Below are positions 1-5,731 of a DNA stretch of 5,875 nt, in pieces (the first letter of the stretch is position 1; every line of letters begins with the position of its first letter). The stretch is taken from positions 1 to 5,875 of the forward strand of contig JACCSN010000117.1 of NCBI GenBank assembly GCA_013812985.1, given 5' to 3'. The DNA comes from Hyphomicrobiales bacterium (lineage in GTDB: Bacteria > Pseudomonadota > Alphaproteobacteria > Rhizobiales > Afifellaceae). The notes under the pieces are model-generated. The model did not search any database. It was not told the DNA's origin and saw nothing but the letters and a program-made list of their open reading frames with translations. The position numbers and the translations under genes were made by a program.

Positions 1-1
1 G

Positions 2-206
2 AGGGCGAAGGTTGCAGTTGCTCCGACCAAGACGACGATCGACGCAGCCAAGAAACCCGAAAACGTCAAGGCCCGCTGGTCAGCTGCAATCGCGGCTGAC
101 AGCTGCGCACCTAGAAAGGCCCGGCACTAAGGGCCAGTCCGGCAAAGGATCGGGCGGAAAAGGCAGCGGATCAACCAAAGGCGGAAAAGGCGGCAAGAGC
201 AAGTAG
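2..206 (+). other. 3' fragment of an unidentified gene, frame changes within it
   Basis: Two frames look coding in turn. From base 2 one frame reads a natural Ala/Lys-rich stretch including TTIDAAKKPENVKARWSAA and stops at 128-130. The overlapping frame that ends at the TAG at 204-206 is arginine-rich and shadow-like at first. After about base 120 it becomes a low-complexity Gly/Lys/Ser tail (GKGSGGKGSGSTKGGKGGKSK-like, basic). The simplest reading is one gene entering from the left whose frame shifts around 100-128, so the basic tail is its original C-terminus. The alternative is two unrelated short readings. I do not recognise the family, and the tail alone is too low in complexity to assign a function. 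Confidence 0.25.
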
Positions 207-238
207 CTGCGTGCAGCGATCGACTCCAGACGCCGGCT

Positions 239-406
239 CTATTCAGGCCGGGACAGTTCCTTCGTCTCACGGCCCGCCTTCCGCTGCCGCTCCGGCCGCT
301 TCCGAGGTATGTCCTTCATCTGAGTGCGGGGCTTCATAGCCCCGCGTAGCGCAGCCTCGACGCGCCGTTGCGTCTCTTGCTCGTCAAACTTTTCATCTTG
401 GCTCAT
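239..406 (-). CDS. Small basic protein of unknown function, 55 aa
   Basis: The ATG is at 406-404 and the TAG at 241-239. The protein begins MSQDEKFDEQETQRRVEAAL, followed by RGAMKPRTQMKDIPRKRPER and a basic end (QRKAGRETKELSRPE). The acidic N-terminal third with an EETQRRxEAALRGA-like helix and the Pro/Arg/Lys-rich remainder resemble short uncharacterised proteins I recall from alphaproteobacteria, but I cannot name a domain. Composition is strongly charged, with no membrane segment or signal peptide. Its start lies only 11 bp from the divergent HNH-like gene at 418, so the two must share promoter DNA. No clear Shine-Dalgarno sequence is seen. An 8-bp stem with a TCAT loop (326-345) lies inside the coding sequence. 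The small size leaves room for doubt; the family-like sequence is the main support. Confidence 0.6.
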   Translation of the reverse strand: MSQDEKFDEQETQRRVEAALRGAMKPRTQMKDIPRKRPERQRKAGRETKELSRPE

Positions 407-417
407 GTCTGAATAAT

Positions 418-1278
418 ATGCCGAAGCGGTCGAAACGCAAAAACCTCAAGCCGCCTGGCCGCTGCATCTTCTGCGGAGAGTTCGGCGTTACCAAAGAGCA
501 TATATGGGGCCGGTGGATTCGCCATCATTTGCCGCCCGCAAGCAACCATACCAGACATACTGTAAGCTTGGATATCGTGGAAACGGGAAGGGTTCTTCGG
601 CTTCAGAAGAGGGGAAGACTTCATCGCAACGGCGATTTCTTTTCCCACCAACTACGTATCGTATGCTTTTCCTGCAACAACATTTGGATGCGCGAACTGC
701 AGGAAAAAGCGAAGCCGTATCTGTTGCGTCACATCGCCGGGGAATGGCCCGATTTGGAGCCGGGCGGGCAAGCGGCGATTGCCGCTTGGGCAACAATGGT
801 CACCATGGTCATCGAGTTTGCTGACCCGAGGACAATCGGCGTCAATCCCGCACAGCGACTATGTTTCAAACTAACCCAGTCCCCTCCGCCGAACTGGTTT
901 ACGTGGGTAGGCAACTATGAGGGCAAGATGTGGGGCCGAGTCTTCAACCACTTTGGCATCGACGGAAATGTCTTCCGCTCAGCCGAGAACGTCCCAACGT
1001 CCGGTGCTCTGACCCCACTTTTCAACGCTCAATCGACGGCCTTTGTCATCGGGAATCTTTTCGTGCTGACGTTCAGCACTGCCCGGCCCGCCTTTGAACT
1101 CGACCCACAGGCGTTCGCCAGCGCTTGGGGCCTGCGGCTCATCTGGCCCACTGCCGGAGAGACCATCTATCCCCCCGATACCGTGCTCAGCGATATCGCG
1201 GCCGACCAAGTCAGCCGAATGTTCGTTCCGCCTGCGGCTAGAGGGATGGCACGCCCCGCCTGGGTTACCACCCCCTGA
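418..1278 (+). CDS. HNH-like zinc-cluster protein, putative endonuclease
   Basis: The product has 286 residues. The N-terminal third carries a split zinc-binding pattern typical of HNH-type nucleases: C16-F-C19-G, then TKEHIW with His28, and after about 55 residues IVCFSCNN (Cys83, Cys86, Asn87, Asn88). The CxxC...KEH...CxxCN order matches the many uncharacterised phage- and island-associated proteins labelled HNH endonuclease. The remaining 200 residues have no motif I recognise. An Ala/Trp-rich segment at 116-135 is compatible with a buried helix. No signal peptide is seen. ATG 418 is the only in-frame ATG before the motif; the frame is closed by TAG at 337-339, and no good Shine-Dalgarno sequence precedes it. 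Codon use is less GC-rich than in the transporter gene, which fits an acquired gene. DNA cleavage is inferred from the motif only. Confidence 0.8.
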   Translation: MPKRSKRKNLKPPGRCIFCGEFGVTKEHIWGRWIRHHLPPASNHTRHTVSLDIVETGRVLRLQKRGRLHRNGDFFSHQLRIVCFSCNNIWMRELQEKAKPYLLRHIAGEWPDLEPGGQAAIAAWATMVTMVIEFADPRTIGVNPAQRLCFKLTQSPPPNWFTWVGNYEGKMWGRVFNHFGIDGNVFRSAENVPTSGALTPLFNAQSTAFVIGNLFVLTFSTARPAFELDPQAFASAWGLRLIWPTAGETIYPPDTVLSDIAADQVSRMFVPPAARGMARPAWVTTP

Positions 1279-1380
1279 CCTCAAATCTGCCGGCCTGTCG
1301 ACCATAGGAACTATTCCCTGTCGGTTGTGGTGTCAACCTGATAATTGGGATTATCTTCCTATATCAACACGGGAATGCAT

Positions 1381-1434
1381 GCGGGGATAGGCGCGAGCCT
1401 CCTGCCGCCAGCGCAGGCGGAATCTTATCCCCGC
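1381..1434. other. Intergenic stem-loop, 54 nt
   Basis: GCGGGGATA (1381-1389) is exactly complementary to TATCCCCGC (1426-1434). Inside it, CCTGC (1401-1405) can pair with GCAGG (1413-1417), or CCGCC (1405-1409) with GGCGG (1416-1420). The element lies about 100 nt after the HNH-like stop and 47 nt before the next start. It could end transcription of the upstream gene or form part of the leader of the downstream one. There is no T-run after it, so a classical intrinsic terminator is doubtful. Confidence 0.5.
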
Positions 1435-1454
1435 GCTCCCAGGCGGAGCGATCA

Positions 1455-1475
1455 TCCCTTCCGGAAAGGAAGGAA
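1455..1475 (+). promoter_or_regulatory. Shine-Dalgarno region that can fold on itself
   Basis: GGAAGGA (1468-1474) is a strong ribosome binding site, 7 nt before ATG 1482, and it decides the start of that gene. CCTTCC (1457-1462) immediately upstream can pair with GGAAGG (1468-1473) across a 5-nt loop, which would mask the site. Whether this pairing is used for control is inference. Confidence 0.5.
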
Positions 1476-1481
1476 TGAGAG

Positions 1482-1853
1482 ATGATCCAACACAGAGAAT
1501 TGGGCCGCGAATCAGGCTTGAGCCGCCGATCGAGCCTCGCCAGATCGGCCGGGCGCGCCATGGCCGGCGCAGTCAGGGCGGGCGCCGGAAGTTACGACCG
1601 CAGGCGCGATCTGCCGGGGCTGATCCGCTGGGATCCGTTCACGGGAATTTCAGCGAACGCGGCCGGGTCGGCGGAGATCGTCGCGCGCCTGGAACGGGCG
1701 CTCCGCGCCGAGCGGAACCGGGCGCGCGCCGGCCACTGGACCTACGACCTCAACCGCCACATCGCGCTTCGTCAGGCCTACATGGCCGAGCGCGAGCGGC
1801 TTGTCGCCTTGACACGCTGGCGATGGGCAGCCGCGCCAACGTCCAGCGGCTGA
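1482..1853 (+). CDS. Conserved-looking protein of unknown function, 123 aa
   Basis: Residues 1-42 are Arg/Ala/Ser-rich and low in complexity. The stretch from about residue 43 to 108 looks like the folded, conserved part: DLPGLIRWDPFTGI, then a charged helix (IVARLERALRAERNRAR), then HWTYDLNRHIALRQAY and AERERL. I recall similar short uncharacterised proteins in rhizobial genomes but know no function or domain name. It has no membrane segment, signal peptide or metal-binding motif. Start 1482 is fixed by a strong GGAAGGA site 7 nt upstream; ATG 1560 (Met27) lacks one. The C-terminal tail after residue 109 (TRWRWAAAPTSSG) looks non-conserved. The gene stands alone, convergent with mucR across a repeat-filled spacer. 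Its leader carries two hairpins. Confidence 0.7.
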   Translation: MIQHRELGRESGLSRRSSLARSAGRAMAGAVRAGAGSYDRRRDLPGLIRWDPFTGISANAAGSAEIVARLERALRAERNRARAGHWTYDLNRHIALRQAYMAERERLVALTRWRWAAAPTSSG

Positions 1854-1863
1854 CAGCTGGCAA

Positions 1864-1892
1864 CCTCCCCTCGAGGGCCCCTCGAGGGGAGG
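1864..1892. repeat. Perfect inverted repeat, 13-bp arms with 3-nt loop
   Basis: CCTCCCCTCGAGG (1864-1876) is followed, after GCC, by its exact reverse complement CCTCGAGGGGAGG (1880-1892). It begins 10 nt after the stop of the 1482-1853 gene and would form a very stable hairpin in RNA. It could stop or protect that transcript. No T-run follows. The right arm merges into the repeat copy that starts at 1884. Confidence 0.8.
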
Positions 1893-1925
1893 TCGAGAGC
1901 GGCGAAGCCGCCCCGGGAGGGGGCG
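1884..1925 (+). repeat. GC-rich intergenic repeat, copy A
   Basis: The order is GAGGGGAGGT, CGAGAGC, a small hairpin GCGGC-GAA-GCCGC (1899-1911), then CCGGGAGGGGG. The same order occurs on the other strand at 2023-2070. Paired GAGGGGAGG...GGGAGGGGG blocks around a short GCG/CGC hairpin look like the palindromic interspersed repeats common between genes in Hyphomicrobiales. Membership of a genome-wide family is inferred, since only two copies are visible. Confidence 0.55.
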
Positions 1926-2022
1926 TGCCGAACTCCGCGCATGCGGTTATCTGAAAAACGCCAAGGCCAGCTACATCCAGCAAACTCGGCCAACAAAGCC
2001 AAGATCTGCTGGGATCGCCGCC

Positions 2023-2070
2023 GCCCACCCCCTCCCGACCGCCGCCGGCGGCGGCGCTCCACCTCCCCTC
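2023..2070 (-). repeat. GC-rich intergenic repeat, copy B, inverted to copy A
   Basis: Read on the minus strand it runs GAGGGGAGGT, GGAGCGCC, the self-complementary core GCCGCCGGCGGC (2041-2052), then GGTCGGGAGGGGGTGG. Block order and outer blocks match copy A, while the core differs. With copy A it brackets about 100 bp of unremarkable DNA, and the two outer arms could pair into one large cruciform between the convergent genes. Confidence 0.5.
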
Positions 2071-2082
2071 AGGAGGGGGAGG
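2062..2082. repeat. Hairpin at the outer edge of repeat copy B
   Basis: CCTCCCC (2062-2068) pairs with GGGGAGG (2076-2082) around a short loop TCAGGAG. It mirrors the 1864-1892 palindrome at the outer edge of copy A, so the whole 1864-2082 block is roughly symmetrical. It could act as a transcription barrier between the two convergent genes. Confidence 0.5.
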
Positions 2083-2125
2083 TTACGGCAACGCTTTTCG
2101 CGTGGCGGTCGAGCATCGCTCCGCC

Positions 2126-2140
2126 AGCTGAGCGTCAGCT
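2126..2140 (-). terminator. Small hairpin overlapping the mucR stop
   Basis: AGCTGA (2126-2131) and TCAGCT (2135-2140) form a perfect 6-bp stem with a GCG loop, and the stop codon at 2137-2135 lies in one arm. There is no U-tract. It is a weak candidate for 3'-end formation; the repeat block further downstream is at least as likely to stop transcription. Confidence 0.2.
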
Positions 2141-2548
2141 CAGGCTGCGCTTCTGCCCGAGGCCCATCTCCTTGGCCAGGCTGGAGCGCGCCTTGGCGTA
2201 GTTCGGCGCCACCATCGGGTAATCGGAAGCAAGCCCCCACTTCTCCCGATACTCGTCCGGCGTCAGGTCGTAATGCGTCCTCAGGTGCCGCTTCAGCGAC
2301 TTGAACCTTTTGCCGTCCTCGAGGCAGATGATGAAATCCGGCGTGATGGATTTCCTGACCGAGATCGCCGGCTTCAGCGGCTCGGGCGCCGGATCGGAAA
2401 GCCCCCCGGCGGTGCGGTTCAGCGCAAGATGCACATCCTTGATCAGGCTGGGCAATTCCCGCGAGTCGACGTTGTTGTTGCTGACATAGGCCGAGACGAT
2501 CTCAGCGGTCAGCTCGATGATTTGGTCCTGCTCCACGTTCTCGGCCAT
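2135..2548 (-). CDS. mucR: MucR/Ros family zinc-finger transcriptional regulator
   Basis: The 137-residue product is full length for this alphaproteobacterial family. The family binds AT-rich promoter DNA in an H-NS-like manner and controls exopolysaccharide, motility, cell cycle and symbiosis or virulence genes. Residues 8-45 form the N-terminal oligomerisation helices. The single finger follows [20 protein letters not shown], with Cys75, Asp78, His88 and His92 as likely zinc ligands. Asp replaces the second Cys of Ros, as is common in MucR homologues. The family signature [19 protein letters not shown] is at 88-106 and [20 protein letters not shown] at 112-131. A purine-rich GAGGGGG tract lies just upstream of ATG 2548 as ribosome binding site. 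The upstream spacer carries a 12-bp direct repeat that could be an operator; members of the family often autoregulate. The gene is monocistronic. Several mucR paralogues usually exist per genome, and I cannot say which this is. Confidence 0.95.
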   Translation of the reverse strand: MAENVEQDQIIELTAEIVSAYVSNNNVDSRELPSLIKDVHLALNRTAGGLSDPAPEPLKPAISVRKSITPDFIICLEDGKRFKSLKRHLRTHYDLTPDEYREKWGLASDYPMVAPNYAKARSSLAKEMGLGQKRSLS

Positions 2549-2606
2549 TTCCCCCTCGCCGGTTTGCTCCGCGCCAGAAGTCGGCGCTCGGCTCTACCCG
2601 ACGACC

Positions 2607-2636
2607 CTTATGCAAACGCCAGAACTTTTGCAAACG
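2607..2636 (-). promoter_or_regulatory. Direct repeat upstream of mucR, candidate operator
   Basis: Read toward mucR, CGTTTGCAAAAG (2636-2625) and CGTTTGCATAAG (2618-2607) match at 11 of 12 positions with an 18-bp period. They are the most AT-rich DNA in the spacer and lie about 60-90 bp before the start codon. A binding site for MucR itself or another regulator is possible. A sigma-70-like pair TTGCAA...CATAAG overlaps them, but its 15-bp spacing is short. Confidence 0.35.
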
Positions 2637-2659
2637 AAACTGTTCATCTCAGTCCAGAT

Positions 2660-2703
2660 TGGCGCCGTTCGCGCTTGCGGAGAGACGTTCAGGAACGGCG
2701 CCA
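2660..2703. repeat. Perfect 11-bp inverted repeat, 22-nt loop
   Basis: TGGCGCCGTTC (2660-2670) is the exact reverse complement of GAACGGCGCCA (2693-2703). It lies about 110 bp upstream of the mucR start, outside any gene. It may be a hairpin in a leader or small RNA, or a protein-binding site. No T-run follows on either side. Confidence 0.55.
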
Positions 2704-2762
2704 TCGCTCACAACTGAAACGTGCCCGCCCCGTTGCTGGCCACGATCGCTGGAGTTGCGCCT

Positions 2763-2800
2763 GGTTAGCAAATCTCGGCGTTCGTTCAAAGCAGCTAACC
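2763..2800. repeat. Perfect 7-bp inverted repeat, 24-nt loop
   Basis: GGTTAGC (2763-2769) and GCTAACC (2794-2800) are exact reverse complements, in the same spacer and with almost the same loop size as the 2660-2703 element. A 7-bp match alone is weak evidence. Confidence 0.3.
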
Positions 2801-2923
2801 TCCCGGCAAGCCGGCGCAACTTGCCCGGCGCAAGTGCCGCCCCAAGACCTACGCCGTCAAAATAGCAAGCGGTGACAAGGAGATGACCGTCGGCGCCGTG
2901 GCCGTCCAGGCGCGTGGACCGCC

Positions 2924-4345
2924 TCAGCTCCGCAGCGCCAGGAGAAAGGTGACGAGCACGAATGACGGGAGAAGAAAAGCGGCCGACCAGACGACGTAGC
3001 CGAAGAAGCTCGGCATCCTGACACCCCGCTCCACCGCGATGGCGTAGACCATGAAGTTCGGCGCGTTCCCGATATAGGTGAGCGCGCCCATATAGACCGC
3101 CCCCATCGAGATCGCCGCCAAGGTGTCCGCCAGCGGGCCCATCAGCCGCTCCGCGTCGCCGCCCGCGGCCTCGAAGAACACCAGGTACGTCGGCGCATTG
3201 TCGAGAAAGGCGGAGAGGATCCCGGTCAGCCAGAAGAAGGCGAGCGGATCGTGGGCGCCTCCCTCGTCCACCACGAGCGTCAGGAGCCCGGCGAAAGCGC
3301 CCGCCTCCCCGGCATGCAGCATCGCCAGAACCGGGATGATGGTGAGAAAAATCGCGGCGAACAGCTTCGCCACCTCCCTGATCGGCTCCCAGCTGAAGCC
3401 GTTCGCCGACCGGTGCTCCTCATGGGTGAGCCACAGCGACAGGAACGCGATGACGACAAGCAGCGCGTCCCGCACGATGTTCTGCAGCTCCACGACCGTC
3501 CCGTAAATGTCGAACGAGACGCCCGGGTCCCAGGCCGCCGACAGGAGGATCGCGCCGATGATGCAGCCGATGAGGGGGAGGTTGACGAGCCCCTGGACGC
3601 GGATCGTCCTCGGCGGCGTCGGGTCCCGCTGCGGGGAATAGGCCGGCTCGCGGCGGCTGAGCACCGTGTCGAGCACGAAGAAGCAAAGCAGGAGGAGAAG
3701 CGTCAGAAGCACCGTCTCGACCGCCAGGTTCTTCAGCGTCCAGAAGAAATCCACGCCGCGCAGGAACCCGACGAAGAGCGGCGGGTCGCCGAGCGGCGTC
3801 AGCGCGCCGCCGATATTGGCGACGAGGAAGATGAAGAAGACGACGACATGGACGTTGTGGCGCCGCTCGTCGTTGGCGCGGAGCAGCGGCCGGATCAGGA
3901 TCATCGCCGCGCCGGTCGTGCCGACGAAGCTCGCCATGACCGCGCCGAGCGCCAGGATCGCGGTGTTGGTCAGCGGCGTCCCATGCACGTTGCCGGTGAC
4001 CAGGATCCCTCCCGCCACGGTGAACAGCGCGAAGAGGAGCAGGATGAAGCTCAAATACTCCGCCAGCATGGAATGCACGAAGGCCGCGATGGCCGCTTCC
4101 GCCCCGAACGCGACCGCCAGGGCGACGAGCGCCGCCACCGCCCAGAACCCGGCGATCTTGCCGTAATGCCGGTGCCAGATCCTTGGGAACAGCAGCGGCC
4201 CCGTCGCGATCGACAGCAGCACCGCGACGAACGGCAACGCCCACGGCCACCCCATCGCCTCGCCAGGTAGCTCCGCCGCCCGGGCGGCGGGAGCGAGGAG
4301 CAGGAAGGCGGCGGCGAGAGAGAGGGCGGCCGATATTCTGGTCAT
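2924..4345 (-). CDS. CitMHS/NhaD-type membrane transporter, putative sodium:proton antiporter
   Basis: This 473-residue inner-membrane protein belongs to the ion-transporter superfamily (CitMHS/NhaD/ArsB-like) and is usually annotated as a sodium:proton antiporter. A signal peptide is evident at residues 1-23 (hydrophobic core AALSLAAAFLLLAPAARA, cleavage likely after AARA). About ten to twelve membrane segments follow. Two inverted structural repeats show: first TGNVHGTPLTNTAILA (118-132) with VGTTGAAMILIRP (141-153) and NIGGALTPLGDPPLFVGF (177-194); second LSAFLDNAPTYLVF (377-390) with TYIGNAPNFMVY (423-434). The TPLGDPP, DNAP and GNAPN loops are the likely substrate and cation sites. Start 4345 is chosen because the AAAGGA ribosome binding site lies 6-7 nt upstream and the signal peptide begins there. 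The frame stays open further upstream to 4477, but that extension is Arg/Pro-rich and lacks support. The gene is monocistronic. The actual substrate (Na+/H+ or an organic acid) cannot be told from sequence. Confidence 0.88.
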   Translation of the reverse strand: MTRISAALSLAAAFLLLAPAARAAELPGEAMGWPWALPFVAVLLSIATGPLLFPRIWHRHYGKIAGFWAVAALVALAVAFGAEAAIAAFVHSMLAEYLSFILLLFALFTVAGGILVTGNVHGTPLTNTAILALGAVMASFVGTTGAAMILIRPLLRANDERRHNVHVVVFFIFLVANIGGALTPLGDPPLFVGFLRGVDFFWTLKNLAVETVLLTLLLLLCFFVLDTVLSRREPAYSPQRDPTPPRTIRVQGLVNLPLIGCIIGAILLSAAWDPGVSFDIYGTVVELQNIVRDALLVVIAFLSLWLTHEEHRSANGFSWEPIREVAKLFAAIFLTIIPVLAMLHAGEAGAFAGLLTLVVDEGGAHDPLAFFWLTGILSAFLDNAPTYLVFFEAAGGDAERLMGPLADTLAAISMGAVYMGALTYIGNAPNFMVYAIAVERGVRMPSFFGYVVWSAAFLLPSFVLVTFLLALRS

Positions 4346-4369
4346 CTGGCATCCTTTGGGCGAGAGTGA

Positions 4370-4378
4370 GCGGGGATA
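4370..4378. promoter_or_regulatory. GCGGGGATA motif in the transporter leader
   Basis: This 9-mer, or its complement, also occurs at 1381-1389, 1426-1434 and 5803-5811. All four copies are outside genes. Here it lies 24 bp before the transporter start. A regulatory role is only suggested by the repeated intergenic placement. Confidence 0.2.
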
Positions 4379-4563
4379 GCCTTCGGCCCTGCTTCCGGCC
4401 GGCGATTCAGGTAATTCCCTCTGGCGACCATTCGGAAACCTTGCTGGACCGCGGACTGCGGACCGACGCGGCTGCAATCGCCCGTTCGCCGACGGTGAAA
4501 AATGTCAGGAATCAATCCCCGCCCGTCCAACCTCGCTTATGCTGGAGCGCGGTGCAAAATGCG

Positions 4564-5333
4564 ATGAGGACGATGGGACACGTGCGGGAGGACGAAAGCG
4601 CCGCCAGTCAATTGGCATCCATACGATGCAACATAGCAGGGACCAGCGTGCTGCTCGCGGCGCTACGGCTTCACGATCTGCTCGGTAAGGCGAATTTCAA
4701 CCCCAACCAGCCCCGCGTCTCGCGCGGCACGCGCGAAGGCGGGCGCTGGACGCGCGACGGCGCCGGCTCGGAGGCGAAGCCGTCCGAAGCTGGCGATGGC
4801 AGGCCGCCGCTCCGGGTGGGCGGCGATGACGACGGGCTGGACATTCCGCGCCGGCAGCCATCGACGAGGAAAGAGCGAATCGCCGTCGCGAAACGCGTGG
4901 CGATTTGGCTCCTCAGAATGGGCGTGCGAACGGGCATACGACTGTCACCTGCCGGCCGCGTCTCGGATGCCGTCGACGTCGCCACGTGGATCTATGAATA
5001 TGCTCCGTTCATCGATGCCCACCTGGACCGCCCGAAGACAATGGAAGAGCTCAGGGCGCGCTCGCGCATCCGAGGCGAGGCTATGAGGAGCACCACATTG
5101 TCGAGAGACGACCCGCTGAGATCGATGGCTTCGGCGAGGACCAGATCGAGGCGCGCGGCAACAGGGTGCTGATCCCGGCATGGAAGCACCATGAGATTAC
5201 CGCCTAGTATATGACCCGCACCCAAGAGTTTGGCGGGCTTTCCCCGCGCGAGTACCTTAGAGGCAAATCCTGGGCCGAGCGAGTAAGGATCGGTCTTGAC
5301 GCCCTTATCGATGCTGGAGTGCTCGAGCCATGA
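4564..5333 (+). pseudogene. Broken toxin-like gene with HHIVE/KH nuclease-like domain
   Basis: From ATG 4564 (or 4573), one frame gives about 165 residues: a helical start (LLAALRLHDLLGK), then FNPNQPRVSRGTREGGRWT at 45-63. That motif is a variant of the FNPNQPRVPAGNPDGGQWT linker seen before toxin or phage domains in alphaproteobacteria. A disordered stretch and the helical segment WIYEYAPFIDAHLDRPKTMEEL follow. The family-like sequence then continues in another frame: PRRGYEEHHIVE (5070-5105), NRVLIPAWKHHEIT (5157-5201), then after a TAG at 5205 FGGLSPREYLRGKSW and GLDALIDAGVLEP to the TGA at 5331. The shift lies near 5050-5072 and needs one lost or two gained bases. The TAG sits where homologues as I recall them have Trp (TGG). 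The HHxVE...N...KHxxI pattern is HNH-nuclease-like. Stop and DUF2019 start overlap as ATGA, so the two were translationally coupled. An unbroken gene would encode about 256 residues. Sequencing error could explain one lesion, less easily both. Confidence 0.75.
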
Positions 5334-5731
5334 GGCACGCTAACCTAAAAAGATTGACTCTTCCGCAGCTGCTTGGCCGGTTTGTAGAAATTGCGTTAGC
5401 TCAGGACGAAGCGAGATTGTACTTGGACGTTAAAAAAGCGAATATGCTTTACGCGAAGATGGAGGAAATCGATGATGAATTGCGGGCGCGAGGAAGAGAG
5501 GCTCGCTTGGCTCTGCTGACCCTCTATGAGCATCGCAACATGCAAGTTCGACTGAAAGCAGCAGTCAATACTCTCGGGGTAGCCCCCGACCGCGCACGTT
5601 TTGCACTCGAAGAGATTCGAGCATCCCGAACGCCGCAAGCCCTCGACGCCGGATCATCGCTTCGGAATCTCGATCGCGGTGTTTTCAAGTCGATTTGGCT
5701 AACATTACAGTTGCGAAACACGGAACTGTAA
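5330..5731 (+). CDS. DUF2019 family protein, putative immunity/antitoxin partner
   Basis: The product has 133 residues. LPQLLGRFVEIALAQDEARL (11-30), KKANMLYAKMEEIDDELRAR (35-54), LLTLYEHRNMQVRLKAAVNTL (62-82) and SSLRNLDRGVFK (109-120) follow the DUF2019 pattern, which is all-helical with a HEAT-like repeat (the YxHxNxQVRLKAA element). The start overlaps the preceding toxin-like gene as ATGA, with only a weak GGAG at 5316-5319, so translation was probably coupled. An immunity role is inferred from gene order; the molecular function of DUF2019 is not known to me. Family members usually end soon after GVFK. Here a further 13 residues (SIWLTLQLRNTEL) follow, most of them and the stop encoded by the 5699-5737 inverted repeat, so the C-terminus was probably altered by an insertion or rearrangement. 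Codons are less GC-rich than in the transporter gene. Confidence 0.85.
   Translation: MRHANLKRLTLPQLLGRFVEIALAQDEARLYLDVKKANMLYAKMEEIDDELRARGREARLALLTLYEHRNMQVRLKAAVNTLGVAPDRARFALEEIRASRTPQALDAGSSLRNLDRGVFKSIWLTLQLRNTEL

Larger units (their letters stand above)
2549..2923. other. Intergenic region upstream of mucR
   Basis: This 375-nt stretch separates mucR from the transporter stop. It holds a direct repeat at 2607-2636 and inverted repeats at 2660-2703 and 2763-2800. CCGGCGCAA also occurs twice (2811-2819 and 2825-2833), and GTCCA/TGGAC forms a weak stem (2904-2919) just after the transporter stop. I saw no RNA gene. Open frames cross it on both strands but lack convincing starts or recognisable sequence. 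The mucR promoter must lie here, yet no clear -35/-10 pair is visible. Confidence 0.5.

Noticed and set aside
326..345. 8-bp perfect hairpin with TCAT loop
   Set aside because: It lies within the 55-aa coding sequence with no T-run, so it can be explained by codons. Too short to call an element.
2273..2875. Plus-strand open frame opposite mucR and its spacer
   Set aside because: Its first half is the antisense of mucR and the rest shows no recognisable sequence or ribosome binding site.
2650..2940. Roughly 90-codon minus-strand open frame between the transporter stop and mucR
   Set aside because: Open in GC-rich DNA but without a credible start or ribosome binding site and without recognisable motifs.
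3251..4270. Long plus-strand open frame opposite the transporter
   Set aside because: It reads as an Arg/Glu/Asp-rich shadow of the transporter's codons. The minus-strand protein has clear family motifs and a ribosome binding site.
4346..4477. 44-residue N-terminal extension of the transporter
   Set aside because: It is Arg/Pro-rich with no ribosome binding site; the signal peptide and AAAGGA site point to 4345.
4183..4563. In-frame extension upstream of the toxin-like pseudogene
   Set aside because: It overlaps the transporter start and signal peptide on the other strand and is low-complexity Arg/Ala/Pro. Family-like sequence begins only after 4564.
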